A stretch of 64,000 nt of DNA from Gemmatimonadota bacterium (lineage in GTDB: Bacteria; Gemmatimonadota; Gemmatimonadetes; Gemmatimonadales; Gemmatimonadaceae). Positions 1 to 8,300 of the stretch are shown here, in pieces. Made by a program: the position numbers and the translations under genes. The notes below the pieces were generated by a model. The model ran no database searches and was not told the DNA's origin. It saw nothing but the letters and a program-made list of their open reading frames with translations. Each line of letters begins with the position of its first letter. Positions within the stretch are counted from its first letter, which is position 1. The DNA lies in contig JADKAQ010000008.1 of the NCBI GenBank assembly GCA_016719105.1, positions 62,001-126,000 of the forward strand, in the 5' to 3' direction.

Positions 1-112
1 CGTGTACGTCGGCGCCGCCGCCCTCTTTGCGACGGCGGCGCTCCTGGCGGGGATCATCCCCGCGTGGCGTGCCGCGCGCATCGACCCGGTGCACATGCTC
101 CGCGCCGACTGA
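1..112 (+). CDS. C-terminal end of an FtsX/MacB-type ABC transporter permease (partial)
   Basis: The window opens inside this gene; reading from base 2 gives 36 codons to a TGA at 110-112. The visible part is one hydrophobic helix (around AALFATAALLAGIIPAW) followed by the tail AARIDPVHMLRAD. That ending, a last membrane helix and then AAR-x-DP-x-x-xLR, is the usual C-terminus of FtsX/MacB-like permeases, which in this type of genome often occur as long two-module proteins. The substrate and the rest of the protein lie outside the window. The next gene is convergent, with its stop 24 bases downstream. Confidence 0.7.
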   Translation, partial: VYVGAAALFATAALLAGIIPAWRAARIDPVHMLRAD

Positions 113-136
113 GCGGCGCGCGTCACCCTCCGGTGC

Positions 137-1516
137 CTAACGTGCCGGGCAGGTGACGCGCGTTGCGACCGAGGTCTCCCCGGTCTGCGCGGCCACGCGC
201 AGCGCCAACGGAAAGCGCGCGTACGCGGCCCCCTGCACGCGAACCAGGGACACGTCACCCCTCGCGGAGAGCGTCCATCGCCACTCCGTGGTGGACGACG
301 GGGCGACGCCCACGAGCCGCGCGACGCGCAGGGTGTCGCCGTCGAACGTTCCCTGCCCCTCGCGAAGCAGGGCGATCACCTCGGCGACGCCCGCGTCGAG
401 CGCGGGACCACGGCGGTCCAGTCGATAGCAGCCGACGATCCCCTCGACGGTCGAGAGGTCGCGTCGCGCCTCGCTCGCCCTGGCCCCGGCAGCACCGGTC
501 ACCACCCCGCTCTGCGACTGGACTCCCCGCTCTCCCTGCACACGAGCCTTCTCCGAGCGCGTGATGGCGTCCGGGGTGATGGCGAGTTGCCGCTTGGCGG
601 GCGCCGAGTCAGCGACCGGGGCCGTCGCGCCTCCAACGACAGGTAGCGCACGCGCCGCGGGAGGTGGTGCTACCGCCTTGGTGGCGACCGTCGCGGAGCT
701 GGTCGGCGCGGCCGCCGGGGGCGCCGCGGCACGTCGCACCATGTCCGTGCGTTCGACGCTTTCCTGCGTGGGCGCCGGTGGCGCGGCGGCGGGCGGGGTG
801 GCCACGTTGCCGGCCACATCGCCGGCGCGCCGCGCTCGGTTCGCGTCGGCCAGCGCGTCGTTCTGCGGCGCCGCCTTGGCCCGCAGGCCATCGGCGCGCC
901 CCCCTGGGCGCGCTTGTTCGGCCGCCCCGACGCCCGCGCTCACTTCCGTTTCCTTCGATTCACGCGTGACCGCGGCGTCGCGCGGGGGCACGGCGTCCAA
1001 GGCAGCACTCGGCGCCGCGTTAGGCGCGGCACCGCCCACCGGCGCGGAGGCCGCCTCCGGCGCCGCGGCCGCTGGTGCCATCGCCGGCTCCGACGCGCGC
1101 GTCCCGGCGAAATCGGAGACGGTGCGCTGCGGCGATCGCTGCCAGACCACGCTCAGTGCGACCGCAACGAAGGCGATGCCGGCGGCCGCGGCAAACTGCG
1201 GTCGCTGCCACCACGAACGACGCCGGCGCACGGGCGCCGCCCCCACCGGAGCGGCCGGCGTGTCCCTGACGGCGGGACGCACGGACGGCGCGTGGTCGGC
1301 TTGCACCTCGTCCACTCGCCGCGGGACGACATCGCGTGGCACGTCGTCGAGCGCCGAGAGGATGCGCGAGGACGCGGCGATGAGCCCGCGCGCCTCGGCA
1401 ACCGCGGCGGCGCAGTCGGCGCACGCGCGCACGTGCTGTTCCACGCGCGCACCCTCGTCGGGGGGCAAGGCCTCGTCGAGCCAGGCGTGGATCGTCCCTT
1501 CGTCAATGTGTTCCAT
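137..1516 (-). CDS. Anti-sigma factor with zinc-finger (zf-HC2) domain and one membrane helix
   Basis: Predicted 459-residue membrane-anchored anti-sigma factor that should hold the ECF sigma factor encoded immediately upstream. The N-terminus shows the HxxxCxxC signature (QHVRACADC, about residues 26-34) of the zinc-binding anti-sigma domain. One transmembrane helix lies near residues 100-125 (after WWQRPQF). A long Ala/Pro/Ser-rich linker of about 200 residues follows, then a compact C-terminal domain with two cysteines (GCYRLDRR and VTCPAR), presumably periplasmic. I chose the ATG at 1516 because it overlaps the sigma-factor end by 14 bases and directly precedes the conserved domain; longer in-frame extensions run through the sigma gene. 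The TAG stop lies inside a copy of the CCTAACG word. The C-terminal domain's function is unknown to me. Confidence 0.8.
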   Translation of the reverse strand: MEHIDEGTIHAWLDEALPPDEGARVEQHVRACADCAAAVAEARGLIAASSRILSALDDVPRDVVPRRVDEVQADHAPSVRPAVRDTPAAPVGAAPVRRRRSWWQRPQFAAAAGIAFVAVALSVVWQRSPQRTVSDFAGTRASEPAMAPAAAAPEAASAPVGGAAPNAAPSAALDAVPPRDAAVTRESKETEVSAGVGAAEQARPGGRADGLRAKAAPQNDALADANRARRAGDVAGNVATPPAAAPPAPTQESVERTDMVRRAAAPPAAAPTSSATVATKAVAPPPAARALPVVGGATAPVADSAPAKRQLAITPDAITRSEKARVQGERGVQSQSGVVTGAAGARASEARRDLSTVEGIVGCYRLDRRGPALDAGVAEVIALLREGQGTFDGDTLRVARLVGVAPSSTTEWRWTLSARGDVSLVRVQGAAYARFPLALRVAAQTGETSVATRVTCPAR

Positions 1517-2045
1517 GACTCCCTCCAGCACGCCGCTGTGCATCAGCCTGCAGCGCCTCATACGTCTCCGCCAGGCGGCGCCGAGCGCGCGCCAGCGTCG
1601 TGCCGATCGATCCGACCGAGAGGCCGAGGGCCTCCGCAATCTCGTTGTAGTCCAATCCTTCCTCGCGCATCAGGAGCGCCAGGCGGTCCCGCTCGGCGAG
1701 CGCGTCGATGGCGCGCCGCGCCATGGCCTGTTCCTGCGCGCGCTCCTGGGCGCGTTCCTGCGTCACATCCTCCGACTCCACCACCCGCTCCCGTTCCTCG
1801 GCTGCGAGCAGTTGCAGGTGGCGGCGTCGGCGGTCGTCCTTGCGGGCTTCGTCTCGCACGAGGTTGGTGGCGACGGCGAAAAGCCAGGAGCGTTCGCTGG
1901 TGAGCGCGTCCTGGCGGAGGGCGCGCAGGAACGTCTCCTGCGCGACCTCCTCGGCCCAGTCGCGATCGCCCAGACGCCGGGTGAGATAGCGCACCAGTGG
2001 CGTGTGGTAGAGCTTGAACAAGCGCTCCAGCTCGTCGTCGTGCAT
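1503..2045 (-). CDS. ECF-family RNA polymerase sigma factor (sigma-70 region 2 and 4)
   Basis: A 180-residue alternative sigma factor. Region 2 covers roughly residues 1-70 (FKLYHTPLVRYLTRRL, then DWAEEVAQETFLRAL, the core-binding and -10 recognition part). Region 4 covers roughly residues 110-165, with the helix-turn-helix DYNEIAEALGLSVGSIGTTLARARRRL. Between them is an odd Gln/Glu/Arg repeat (QERAQERAQEQ). The start is the ATG at 2045: its Shine-Dalgarno (TAGGAG) overlaps the stop codon of the upstream VIT/vWA gene, so the two are probably translationally coupled. The end overlaps the anti-sigma start by 14 bases. The ECF-anti-sigma pairing is standard; co-transcription with a VIT/vWA protein is the less usual part. 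Confidence 0.92.
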   Translation of the reverse strand: MHDDELERLFKLYHTPLVRYLTRRLGDRDWAEEVAQETFLRALRQDALTSERSWLFAVATNLVRDEARKDDRRRRHLQLLAAEERERVVESEDVTQERAQERAQEQAMARRAIDALAERDRLALLMREEGLDYNEIAEALGLSVGSIGTTLARARRRLAETYEALQADAQRRAGGSHGTH

Positions 2046-2052
2046 CGATCTC

Positions 2053-4500
2053 CTACCAGTCCCGTACGAGGGCGTCGAGCTTCGACCCGTCCAGCTGCTC
2101 CAGCACGTCCTTTCCGTCAGGCGCAAGGCGCACCGCAACGCCGCGGCCGGCGACGACCACCCGGTCGCCCAGGGCAAACGGGGCGGCCAGCTCGCCCAGG
2201 CGCTGCACGAGGGCGAAATAGGCGCTCGAGTACGGCTTCACGGTAATCGTCCGCATGGAGGGAGTGTAACGTGCATCCGTCCATACCCCGTTGACGAGGG
2301 TGAAGAGCCGCATCCCGATGCGCCGCTGGGTGGCGGAGCGCTCCTTTTCGGCGTCGTCCATCTCGGCCACCGACTTGGTCTCACGCTGGGCGGCCGCCTT
2401 TCGTGCCGCCTCGAACCGGACCTCGTTGGAGCGCATCGGCGCTGCGGGGGCCGACGCCGGGGCGGCCGACACCTGGTCGGCGGCGCCACGCCCGCCAGCG
2501 GCGCTCCCGAGCGTCGACGGCTGGGGGGCCGAGACGTCGCGCCGGATGCCGCCCGTCTGGGTCGCGACCGTCATCCCGGGCTCCACGACCAGGTACGACG
2601 AGAACTCCGTCGGGATGCCGTAGCGTTCACCTAACGACTTGATCTCGTCGTCCATCTCGCCCGTGCCGCCGCGCTTGCGCTTCTCGGCGGCGAGCCATCC
2701 CACGCGCTGGGCGGCCCACAAGCGTGCCACGAACGGGTTGTCGCGCGACCGCTCGGGGAACGACGCCCGGGTGGACCAGGTCACCGGGCCATCGACCGAC
2801 TCCCCTTCCAGCCGCAACGTCGCGCTCCCTTCGCCCTCGTAGCGCGCGAGGATCACCAGGTCCTGCCCGGCAAAGACGTCGAGTTCCCCGGCGGGGAGCA
2901 CCTGCGACAGGCGCACGCCGTCGGCCTTGAGCCGCACGTTGGTCAGCACCGGCGTCGACAGGCGGCGCGCCAGCAGCCCCACCGCGCGCTCCACCGACTC
3001 GCTATCGCGGACGAAGTGCGCGGTCCCATGCCCTTCCACCGCCAGCTGCTCGATCAGGGTCGCGTTGACGTCGGCACTGACCCCAACCGAGAAGAGCCGG
3101 GCCGCACCGCGGCGTCGCGAGGCCATGGCCGCGATGGCGTCAGGACTGCGCTCCCCCACCGTCGGTTCGCCGTCGGTGACGAAGACGACGAGCGGGAGGC
3201 GATCTCCCGCAGCGCGCTGCTGCAGGGCTTCTTCGAGGGCGCCGGAGATGTTGGTGGACCCCTCGGCCCGTAACGACGACAGGTAACGGCGTGCCTGGTC
3301 GACGTGGTCGTTCGTCGCCGCGGTCCAGCCTTCGCGGAAGGTGCGCACGTCGGTGGAGAAGTCGATGATGCGGAAGCGGTCTTCGGGGCGCAGCGTCTCG
3401 AGGAGCGCCCGCCCGGCGGCCTTGGCCTGCTCGAGCTTGCGCCCGGCCATCGAGCCGGAGACGTCGACCACGAAGGTCAGGTCGCGCGGCACGGAGCGGC
3501 GCGCCGAGGACGGCGGGGTGATGGTGATGAGGGCGAAGCCGCGCTCACCGCCCGGCGCGTGCGCCAGGACGCTCAGCGCCGCGGCGTTGGCGCGCCGCAG
3601 CGGGAGGAGGATCGTGAGGTCGCCGGCGCTCCCGCGTGCCTCCACCTGTCGCAACCCGCCCTCGTCCCGCGTGCGCAGCGTGTGCGTGGGCGAGTACGGC
3701 TCTCCGTAGTTGGAGCCCGCGCGATACACGAAGCGCACGGTCGACCATTCCTGCTCCTCACCGCGGCGCGTATCGTTAGGTACGGGCGCCGGGGCGACTC
3801 CCTGCCCGGTGCGCGCGGCGGCACCGCTCCCGTTGGGATCGGTACCACGGCGATAGTCGATGCGCAGGGCGTCCCCCTCGCGCTCGGCCACGCTCTGGTA
3901 GCGCACCACGACCGTCTTCTCCTCCCCGGGGGCGATCGGGAAGATGCGCGTGCGCAGCATCCCGCTCCCCATCCACTCCACCAGGGCCGGGTCACGCTGG
4001 CGACGGACGATCTCCTCGTAGATCCCACGCGCGCGGTCGGCCGTCATCGTCTCGCCGCTCACGAGTTCGCCGTTGATCATCAGCTTGAGGTCCTCGAACG
4101 CCGCCCCCGCGGGGAGCGGGAAGACATAGTCGGCCTCGGCCACGCGCCCGCTCGTGTTCTTGAAGACCTCGGTGACCTCGTAGCGCAGCACACGATCGGC
4201 GAGCGCGATCTTCACGTTGCTGCTGAGGCGGACGAGCGTCGGGCCGCACGGCGCCTGGATGGGGACGGCACAGTCGGCGTCGGGGCGGCAGCGCGGCGGA
4301 GGGGGTGGGGGACACGGGCCCCCGAGGAGCCGTCCCTGAGCGCTGGCCGGGAAGGGTGCGGCGGCGAGAAGCGCCGCCAGCAGGGTCGCGCGTTGCAGGC
4401 GACGGGTCAGTGAGTGGCGCACCGCGTTCATGCAGCTGCCGGTGGCAGAGGCGGCGGCGTTGTCGCGGAGCAAGTCGGCGTGGCGAGTTCGAGCGGGCAT
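2053..4500 (-). CDS. Exported VIT and von Willebrand factor A domain protein
   Basis: Large exported protein, 815 residues from this start. After a signal peptide (hydrophobic LLAALLAAAPFPASA) and a Pro/Cys-rich segment comes a VIT (inter-alpha-trypsin-like) domain with NTSGRVAEADYVFPLPAGAAF and ARGIYEEIVRRQRDPALVEW. A vWA domain follows, whose MIDAS motif is VVDVSGSMAG (DxSxS), with a later TDGEPTVGE. The C-terminal part is low-complexity and then conserved around the sequence KSVAEMDDAEKERSATQRR. I chose ATG 4500 because it has an AGGA Shine-Dalgarno 7 bases upstream; the alternative ATG at 4431 sits directly before the signal peptide but has no ribosome site. It is first in an operon with the ECF sigma and anti-sigma genes, suggesting an envelope role or a signal read by that sigma system. 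No enzyme activity is predicted. Confidence 0.85.
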   Translation of the reverse strand: MPARTRHADLLRDNAAASATGSCMNAVRHSLTRRLQRATLLAALLAAAPFPASAQGRLLGGPCPPPPPPRCRPDADCAVPIQAPCGPTLVRLSSNVKIALADRVLRYEVTEVFKNTSGRVAEADYVFPLPAGAAFEDLKLMINGELVSGETMTADRARGIYEEIVRRQRDPALVEWMGSGMLRTRIFPIAPGEEKTVVVRYQSVAEREGDALRIDYRRGTDPNGSGAAARTGQGVAPAPVPNDTRRGEEQEWSTVRFVYRAGSNYGEPYSPTHTLRTRDEGGLRQVEARGSAGDLTILLPLRRANAAALSVLAHAPGGERGFALITITPPSSARRSVPRDLTFVVDVSGSMAGRKLEQAKAAGRALLETLRPEDRFRIIDFSTDVRTFREGWTAATNDHVDQARRYLSSLRAEGSTNISGALEEALQQRAAGDRLPLVVFVTDGEPTVGERSPDAIAAMASRRRGAARLFSVGVSADVNATLIEQLAVEGHGTAHFVRDSESVERAVGLLARRLSTPVLTNVRLKADGVRLSQVLPAGELDVFAGQDLVILARYEGEGSATLRLEGESVDGPVTWSTRASFPERSRDNPFVARLWAAQRVGWLAAEKRKRGGTGEMDDEIKSLGERYGIPTEFSSYLVVEPGMTVATQTGGIRRDVSAPQPSTLGSAAGGRGAADQVSAAPASAPAAPMRSNEVRFEAARKAAAQRETKSVAEMDDAEKERSATQRRIGMRLFTLVNGVWTDARYTPSMRTITVKPYSSAYFALVQRLGELAAPFALGDRVVVAGRGVAVRLAPDGKDVLEQLDGSKLDALVRDW

Positions 4501-5205
4501 GGTGACGTCCTGTTGTGGGTCTGCCCGGGAGACGTCGCGCCCTAGCCGAACTTGCACACCGATCGCGAAAGTGGTCGAGAAGAAGGACGCGGCGGTGGCG
4601 CGCGACAGGGAACGCGCGGTCGCCGTGTGTCGGCCGCGCAACCACTGAGGGATCGCGGCCACAGCCTCGGCGGATCTTGCCCGGCGCACCGTGCGCGAGA
4701 AGGCGGCGCGCGGTGCGGGGGGAGCGCCCCGATCGCGGCGAGGGGACGGCGTTCCTTCGGTACTCGCGTCGCGCGTCGGCGCGTCCTAGGCCTCGGGGAC
4801 TCATGCGGCTCGAGGGCTCGCGGGTCATACCCGGTTCCTGCGTGGCGAGGGAGCCGGCGCAGCGTGGATTAAAGCTGAGCTTGCAATAGGCCGTTTTTGG
4901 CCTCTTGATTGCGGTGAGCTGCTTGCCGTGATCCGTTAAGTTGACGACGCTTGGATGGCCACGCTCGGCCTCGAGCGTCGCTCCCCCTCCCCCTCCGGGA
5001 TTGTGATCTGCCTTACACATGCGTCTCGCGCCGTGCTGTGCACGCGCGCGAGACGGTCATTGCGCGCCGGTGCCGCCTGCGGCGGGTCACCGCGCCGAGC
5101 GCGTTCCTGGTGCGTGGAAGGCGGCGTGGCCGGCGCTCGGCCAATCGGGGAGCCACGGAGCCCGAGCACAGGTCCGACGCGCGGCGGGGTCGTGAGGACT
5201 GCCTC
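4501..5205. other. Non-coding divergent region with a small AT-richer island
   Basis: About 700 bases between the leftward VIT/sigma operon and the rightward glycan operon, so it must carry promoters for both. I see no convincing gene; the open frames here have no recognisable domain or ribosome site. The piece 4861-4950 is visibly more AT-rich than its surroundings and holds a small inverted repeat (AGGCC at 4888-4892, GTTTTT loop, GGCCT at 4899-4903). A Shine-Dalgarno GAGGA for the downstream gene is at 5194-5198. Confidence 0.5.
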
Positions 5206-7122
5206 GTGCTGACGGTGTTGCGTCTGGTCCCGGGGACGTTGGCCATCGCGACGAGCTTCGTGGTGCTCGCCGCGGCCTTCATGGGCATCGGCCTCCTGAT
5301 TCGCCGCGCCTTCCTCGCCGCCGCGCCGGCGCTGGACGACGTGCTCGCGGCGTTCTGGATGGGGTTCGGGGCGGTGATCCTCTTCCTGCTCCTCTGGAAC
5401 TTCGTCGCCCCCGTGAACGCCGCGGCGCTCGTCGTGGTCGTCGGGACCGGGATCGTCGGCATCTGGAGCGTCCGCCGGGCGCTGATGGCGCTCTGGGGGG
5501 CGTCGGGGGGGCGGTCACGGTGGTGGACGCTGGCGGGGGTGGTCGCGTCGACGCTCTGGATCGCGAACCTCGCCACCGGGGCCATGACCAACTGGGATAC
5601 CACGCTCTACCACATGCAGGGGGTGCAGTGGGCGTTGACGTACCCCGCGATTCCGGGGATCGCCAACCTCTTCGGTCCGCTCGCCTTCAACAATGCAAGC
5701 CTGCTGTACGATGCGATGGTGGGGACGGGGCCGTGGGCCGGGCAGGGGTGGCGCGTCGCCAACGGATTGCTGCTGGCGGTGCTCGCCGCGCAGGGCATCG
5801 TGGGGCTGGGGCGACTGGCCGACGACACGCGCCCGCGTCGCGCGGCCGACGTCTTCCTGCTCTTCCTCCTGCCGGTCGCCCTGGACATGGCGATGCGCGA
5901 CGAGGTCGTGAGCTTCGTGACCGACCTGTCGCTGACGGCGGTGCGGATGGGGTGCATGGCGCTCTGGTACCGTGCGCTGACGAGCGGGCGGCGTGAAGCC
6001 GAGGTGGAGGCGTACGACGTCGTGTGCATCGTAGCGCTGTCGGCCACGTCGGTGGCGCTGAAGATGAACGCGGCAGTCTTTTCGGTGGCGGCGGTGGTAA
6101 CGGCGGGGGCGTTGTGGTGGACGCTGCAGCGTCCCACCCCCCGCGTCGCCGCGAAGACCTTCCGGTGGGCGACGGCGATTGCGCTCGTGTACGGCGCGGC
6201 GTGGACCGGTCGCGGCTACCTGCTCAGCGGCTATCCGTTCTTCCCGACGCCGCTGCTCGGAGCCTCCGTCGACTGGAAGGCGCCGCTGGAACACGCGCGC
6301 GCCGAGTTCGACTACGTCCAGCATTCCACGCGTCACAGCACGGGGAACCTCGCGTACGTGTCGGGGGAGCGGCAGGGGATGTCGGCGTGGTTTCCCAACT
6401 GGTTCAGCCAGGTGGACGACGACGTCTATCACGTCGTGATCCCGATGGTCCTGGTGGTCGCACTCGTCCTGCTGCTCTGGTGGCAGCGGGGAGGGGCACG
6501 CAACGACACGCGGGACGCCGCGCACAACCAAGGACGCGCGGCCTGGTGGCTGCTGCTACCGCTGACGTTCGCGATGGTGCTCTGGTTCATCATGGCCCCT
6601 GCCCCGCGGTACGCGATGGCCTTCTTCTGGTGCGTGGTGGGGGTGCTGGCGGGGCAGGTCTTCTCCCGACGGTCTCTGGCAACACGGGTGGGGCACCCGG
6701 GAGTCCTGGTGTTCTTCGGCGCCTGTCTTGGCGCCTCACCGCTCCTCGTGAACCCGACGCTCGATTGGTGGCGCGCGGGGCGCAAGGAGGGGCTCGTCAC
6801 CGTCCTGGTGCGGGCCGACGTTCGCATACCGCCGTCTGGGCGGTGGTTCCAACCCCGACAGGCGATGCCTAACGTGACGCCGTACACCACGCGTAGCGGG
6901 CTGGTGGTGCAGGTGCCGGAGTTCCGGTGCTGGGACACCCCTGTGCCGTGCACTCCCAACCCCGCGCCCAACCTGACGCTGCGAGTCCCCGGGCGGATCG
7001 AGAAGGGTTTCGCGGTCGCGGGCGCGGAGTGGCAGATGACCGACTGGCCCGAGAACTGGCACGGCGAGTACTTCCGCGCGTGGCAGAAGTCGCAGTCCCG
7101 CGGCAATACGGCGGCCCGATGA
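5206..7122 (+). CDS. Polytopic membrane protein, probable GT-C-type glycosyltransferase
   Basis: A 638-residue integral membrane protein with about a dozen hydrophobic helices. After the second or third helix an external loop carries TNWDTTLYHMQGVQWA, an acidic-residue loop resembling the first periplasmic loop of GT-C glycosyltransferases, where the catalytic Asp/Glu normally sits. The C-terminus is a soluble tail of about 90 residues (RADVRIPPSGRWFQPRQ onwards). I chose GTG 5206 because a GAGGA site lies 7 bases upstream and membrane helices begin at once; the frame stays open upstream but is not protein-like. It overlaps the acyltransferase gene by ATGA, so the two are coupled. Role inferred: transfer or modification of a surface glycan from a lipid-linked sugar. 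I do not recognise a specific family. Confidence 0.65.
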   Translation: MLTVLRLVPGTLAIATSFVVLAAAFMGIGLLIRRAFLAAAPALDDVLAAFWMGFGAVILFLLLWNFVAPVNAAALVVVVGTGIVGIWSVRRALMALWGASGGRSRWWTLAGVVASTLWIANLATGAMTNWDTTLYHMQGVQWALTYPAIPGIANLFGPLAFNNASLLYDAMVGTGPWAGQGWRVANGLLLAVLAAQGIVGLGRLADDTRPRRAADVFLLFLLPVALDMAMRDEVVSFVTDLSLTAVRMGCMALWYRALTSGRREAEVEAYDVVCIVALSATSVALKMNAAVFSVAAVVTAGALWWTLQRPTPRVAAKTFRWATAIALVYGAAWTGRGYLLSGYPFFPTPLLGASVDWKAPLEHARAEFDYVQHSTRHSTGNLAYVSGERQGMSAWFPNWFSQVDDDVYHVVIPMVLVVALVLLLWWQRGGARNDTRDAAHNQGRAAWWLLLPLTFAMVLWFIMAPAPRYAMAFFWCVVGVLAGQVFSRRSLATRVGHPGVLVFFGACLGASPLLVNPTLDWWRAGRKEGLVTVLVRADVRIPPSGRWFQPRQAMPNVTPYTTRSGLVVQVPEFRCWDTPVPCTPNPAPNLTLRVPGRIEKGFAVAGAEWQMTDWPENWHGEYFRAWQKSQSRGNTAAR

Positions 7123-8300
7123 CGGCATCGCGAGACGGGGCGCTGGTCAGCGGTCGCCTGGGGCATTCGCCCATCCTGGACGGCGTGCGCGGCCTGGCGA
7201 TCATGATGGTCTTCCTGGTGCACTTCAAGTTCCGCACGTGGGGCAACCCGATCGACGCCTTCGTCGATGCGGTCTTTCGCGCCGGCTGGATGGGGGTCGA
7301 CCTCTTCTTCGTATTGAGCGGTTTCCTGATCACCGGGATCCTGCTGGAATCCAAGGAGGGGGCGCGCTACTACCGGACCTTCTACGTCCGGCGGTTGTTG
7401 CGCCTGTTCCCCGTGTACTACCTCACGCTCGCGGTGCTTTTCCTCGTCCTACCACGAGTGCTGCAGCCGCCGCCGGCCGAGTTGGTGGCGCTGGTTCCGC
7501 ACCAGGGGTGGTACTGGCTGTATGCGGTGAACGTGTTCCAGGTACTCACGCACGGCGAGATGAGCTACTTCAATACGTTGCACCTGTGGTCGCTCTCGGT
7601 GGAGGAGCAATTCTACCTCGTCTGGCCCCTCCTGGTGCGCCTCGCCACGCCAACGAACTTGCTCCGCGCCTGCGTCGTGCTGATCGTGACAGCGTTGGGG
7701 ATCCGGGTCGGGATCATTGCATCTGGCGGGAGTCGCTGGGCGGCCTATTCGCTCATGCCCGCGCGCATGGACGCGCTCGCCGCGGGCGCCTGCGTGGCGT
7801 CGCTGTCGCGCGATCCCCTGGGCAGCGCCTGGCTCAGGCGCTGGTGGCGCCGGGTCGCCTTCGCGGCGCTCGCCGGGATCATCACGATCATCGCGTGGAA
7901 CCGGCAGTATCATGAGGACGACCTCGTCGTGCTCAGCATCGGTTACGTCCTGAACGCCGCGCTGTTCGCGGCAATCCTCGCCGGGATCCTCGATCGCGGT
8001 TCGTGGAAGGTCTTTCGTCCGTTGCAGTGGCAGTGGCTGCGGTGGGTCGGCAAGGTGAGTTACGGCGCGTACGTCTATCACCTGCTATTGCAGCTGGCCG
8101 TGGATCCCGTGAAGGAGTACTTCCGCAAGCTGCCGCCGGTGCTCGGCTCGCAACTCCCGGCCGAGTTCGTGTGGATCGCGCTCATGACCGGATTCACGTT
8201 GCTCGTGGCGTGGATCAGCTATCGCTGGTTCGAACTGCCGTTCCTTGCCCTCAAGGATCGCCTGGCCCCCTCGGTCGCGGCGCCGAGCGGCAAGCGATGA
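7119..8300 (+). CDS. Acyltransferase 3 (OatA/OafB-type) family membrane protein
   Basis: A 393-residue membrane protein of the acyltransferase-3 family, which moves acyl (usually acetyl) groups onto sugars of surface polysaccharides, peptidoglycan or small molecules. Family signatures: DGVRGLAIMMVFLVHFKF near the N-terminus, with the conserved His after the first helix; DLFFVLSGFLITGIL; FYVRRLLRLFPVYYL; and LWSLSVEEQFYLVWP around residue 160. About ten helices follow and end near residue 385. No extra SGNH domain is present, so it is the short form. The ATG at 7119 overlaps the preceding stop (ATGA), and its own stop overlaps the next start in the same way, making the central gene of a three-gene operon. 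Acetylation of the glycan made by the flanking transferases is an inference. Confidence 0.88.
   Translation: MTASRDGALVSGRLGHSPILDGVRGLAIMMVFLVHFKFRTWGNPIDAFVDAVFRAGWMGVDLFFVLSGFLITGILLESKEGARYYRTFYVRRLLRLFPVYYLTLAVLFLVLPRVLQPPPAELVALVPHQGWYWLYAVNVFQVLTHGEMSYFNTLHLWSLSVEEQFYLVWPLLVRLATPTNLLRACVVLIVTALGIRVGIIASGGSRWAAYSLMPARMDALAAGACVASLSRDPLGSAWLRRWWRRVAFAALAGIITIIAWNRQYHEDDLVVLSIGYVLNAALFAAILAGILDRGSWKVFRPLQWQWLRWVGKVSYGAYVYHLLLQLAVDPVKEYFRKLPPVLGSQLPAEFVWIALMTGFTLLVAWISYRWFELPFLALKDRLAPSVAAPSGKR

Noticed and set aside
561..2246. 561-residue plus-strand open frame opposite the anti-sigma and sigma genes
   Set aside because: Shadow of GC-rich coding DNA: Ala/Arg/Gly-rich, no domain, while the minus strand carries recognised motifs.
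3304..4413. 369-residue plus-strand open frame
   Set aside because: Antisense to the VIT/vWA gene with its MIDAS motif; composition is His/Arg/Gly-rich, not protein-like.
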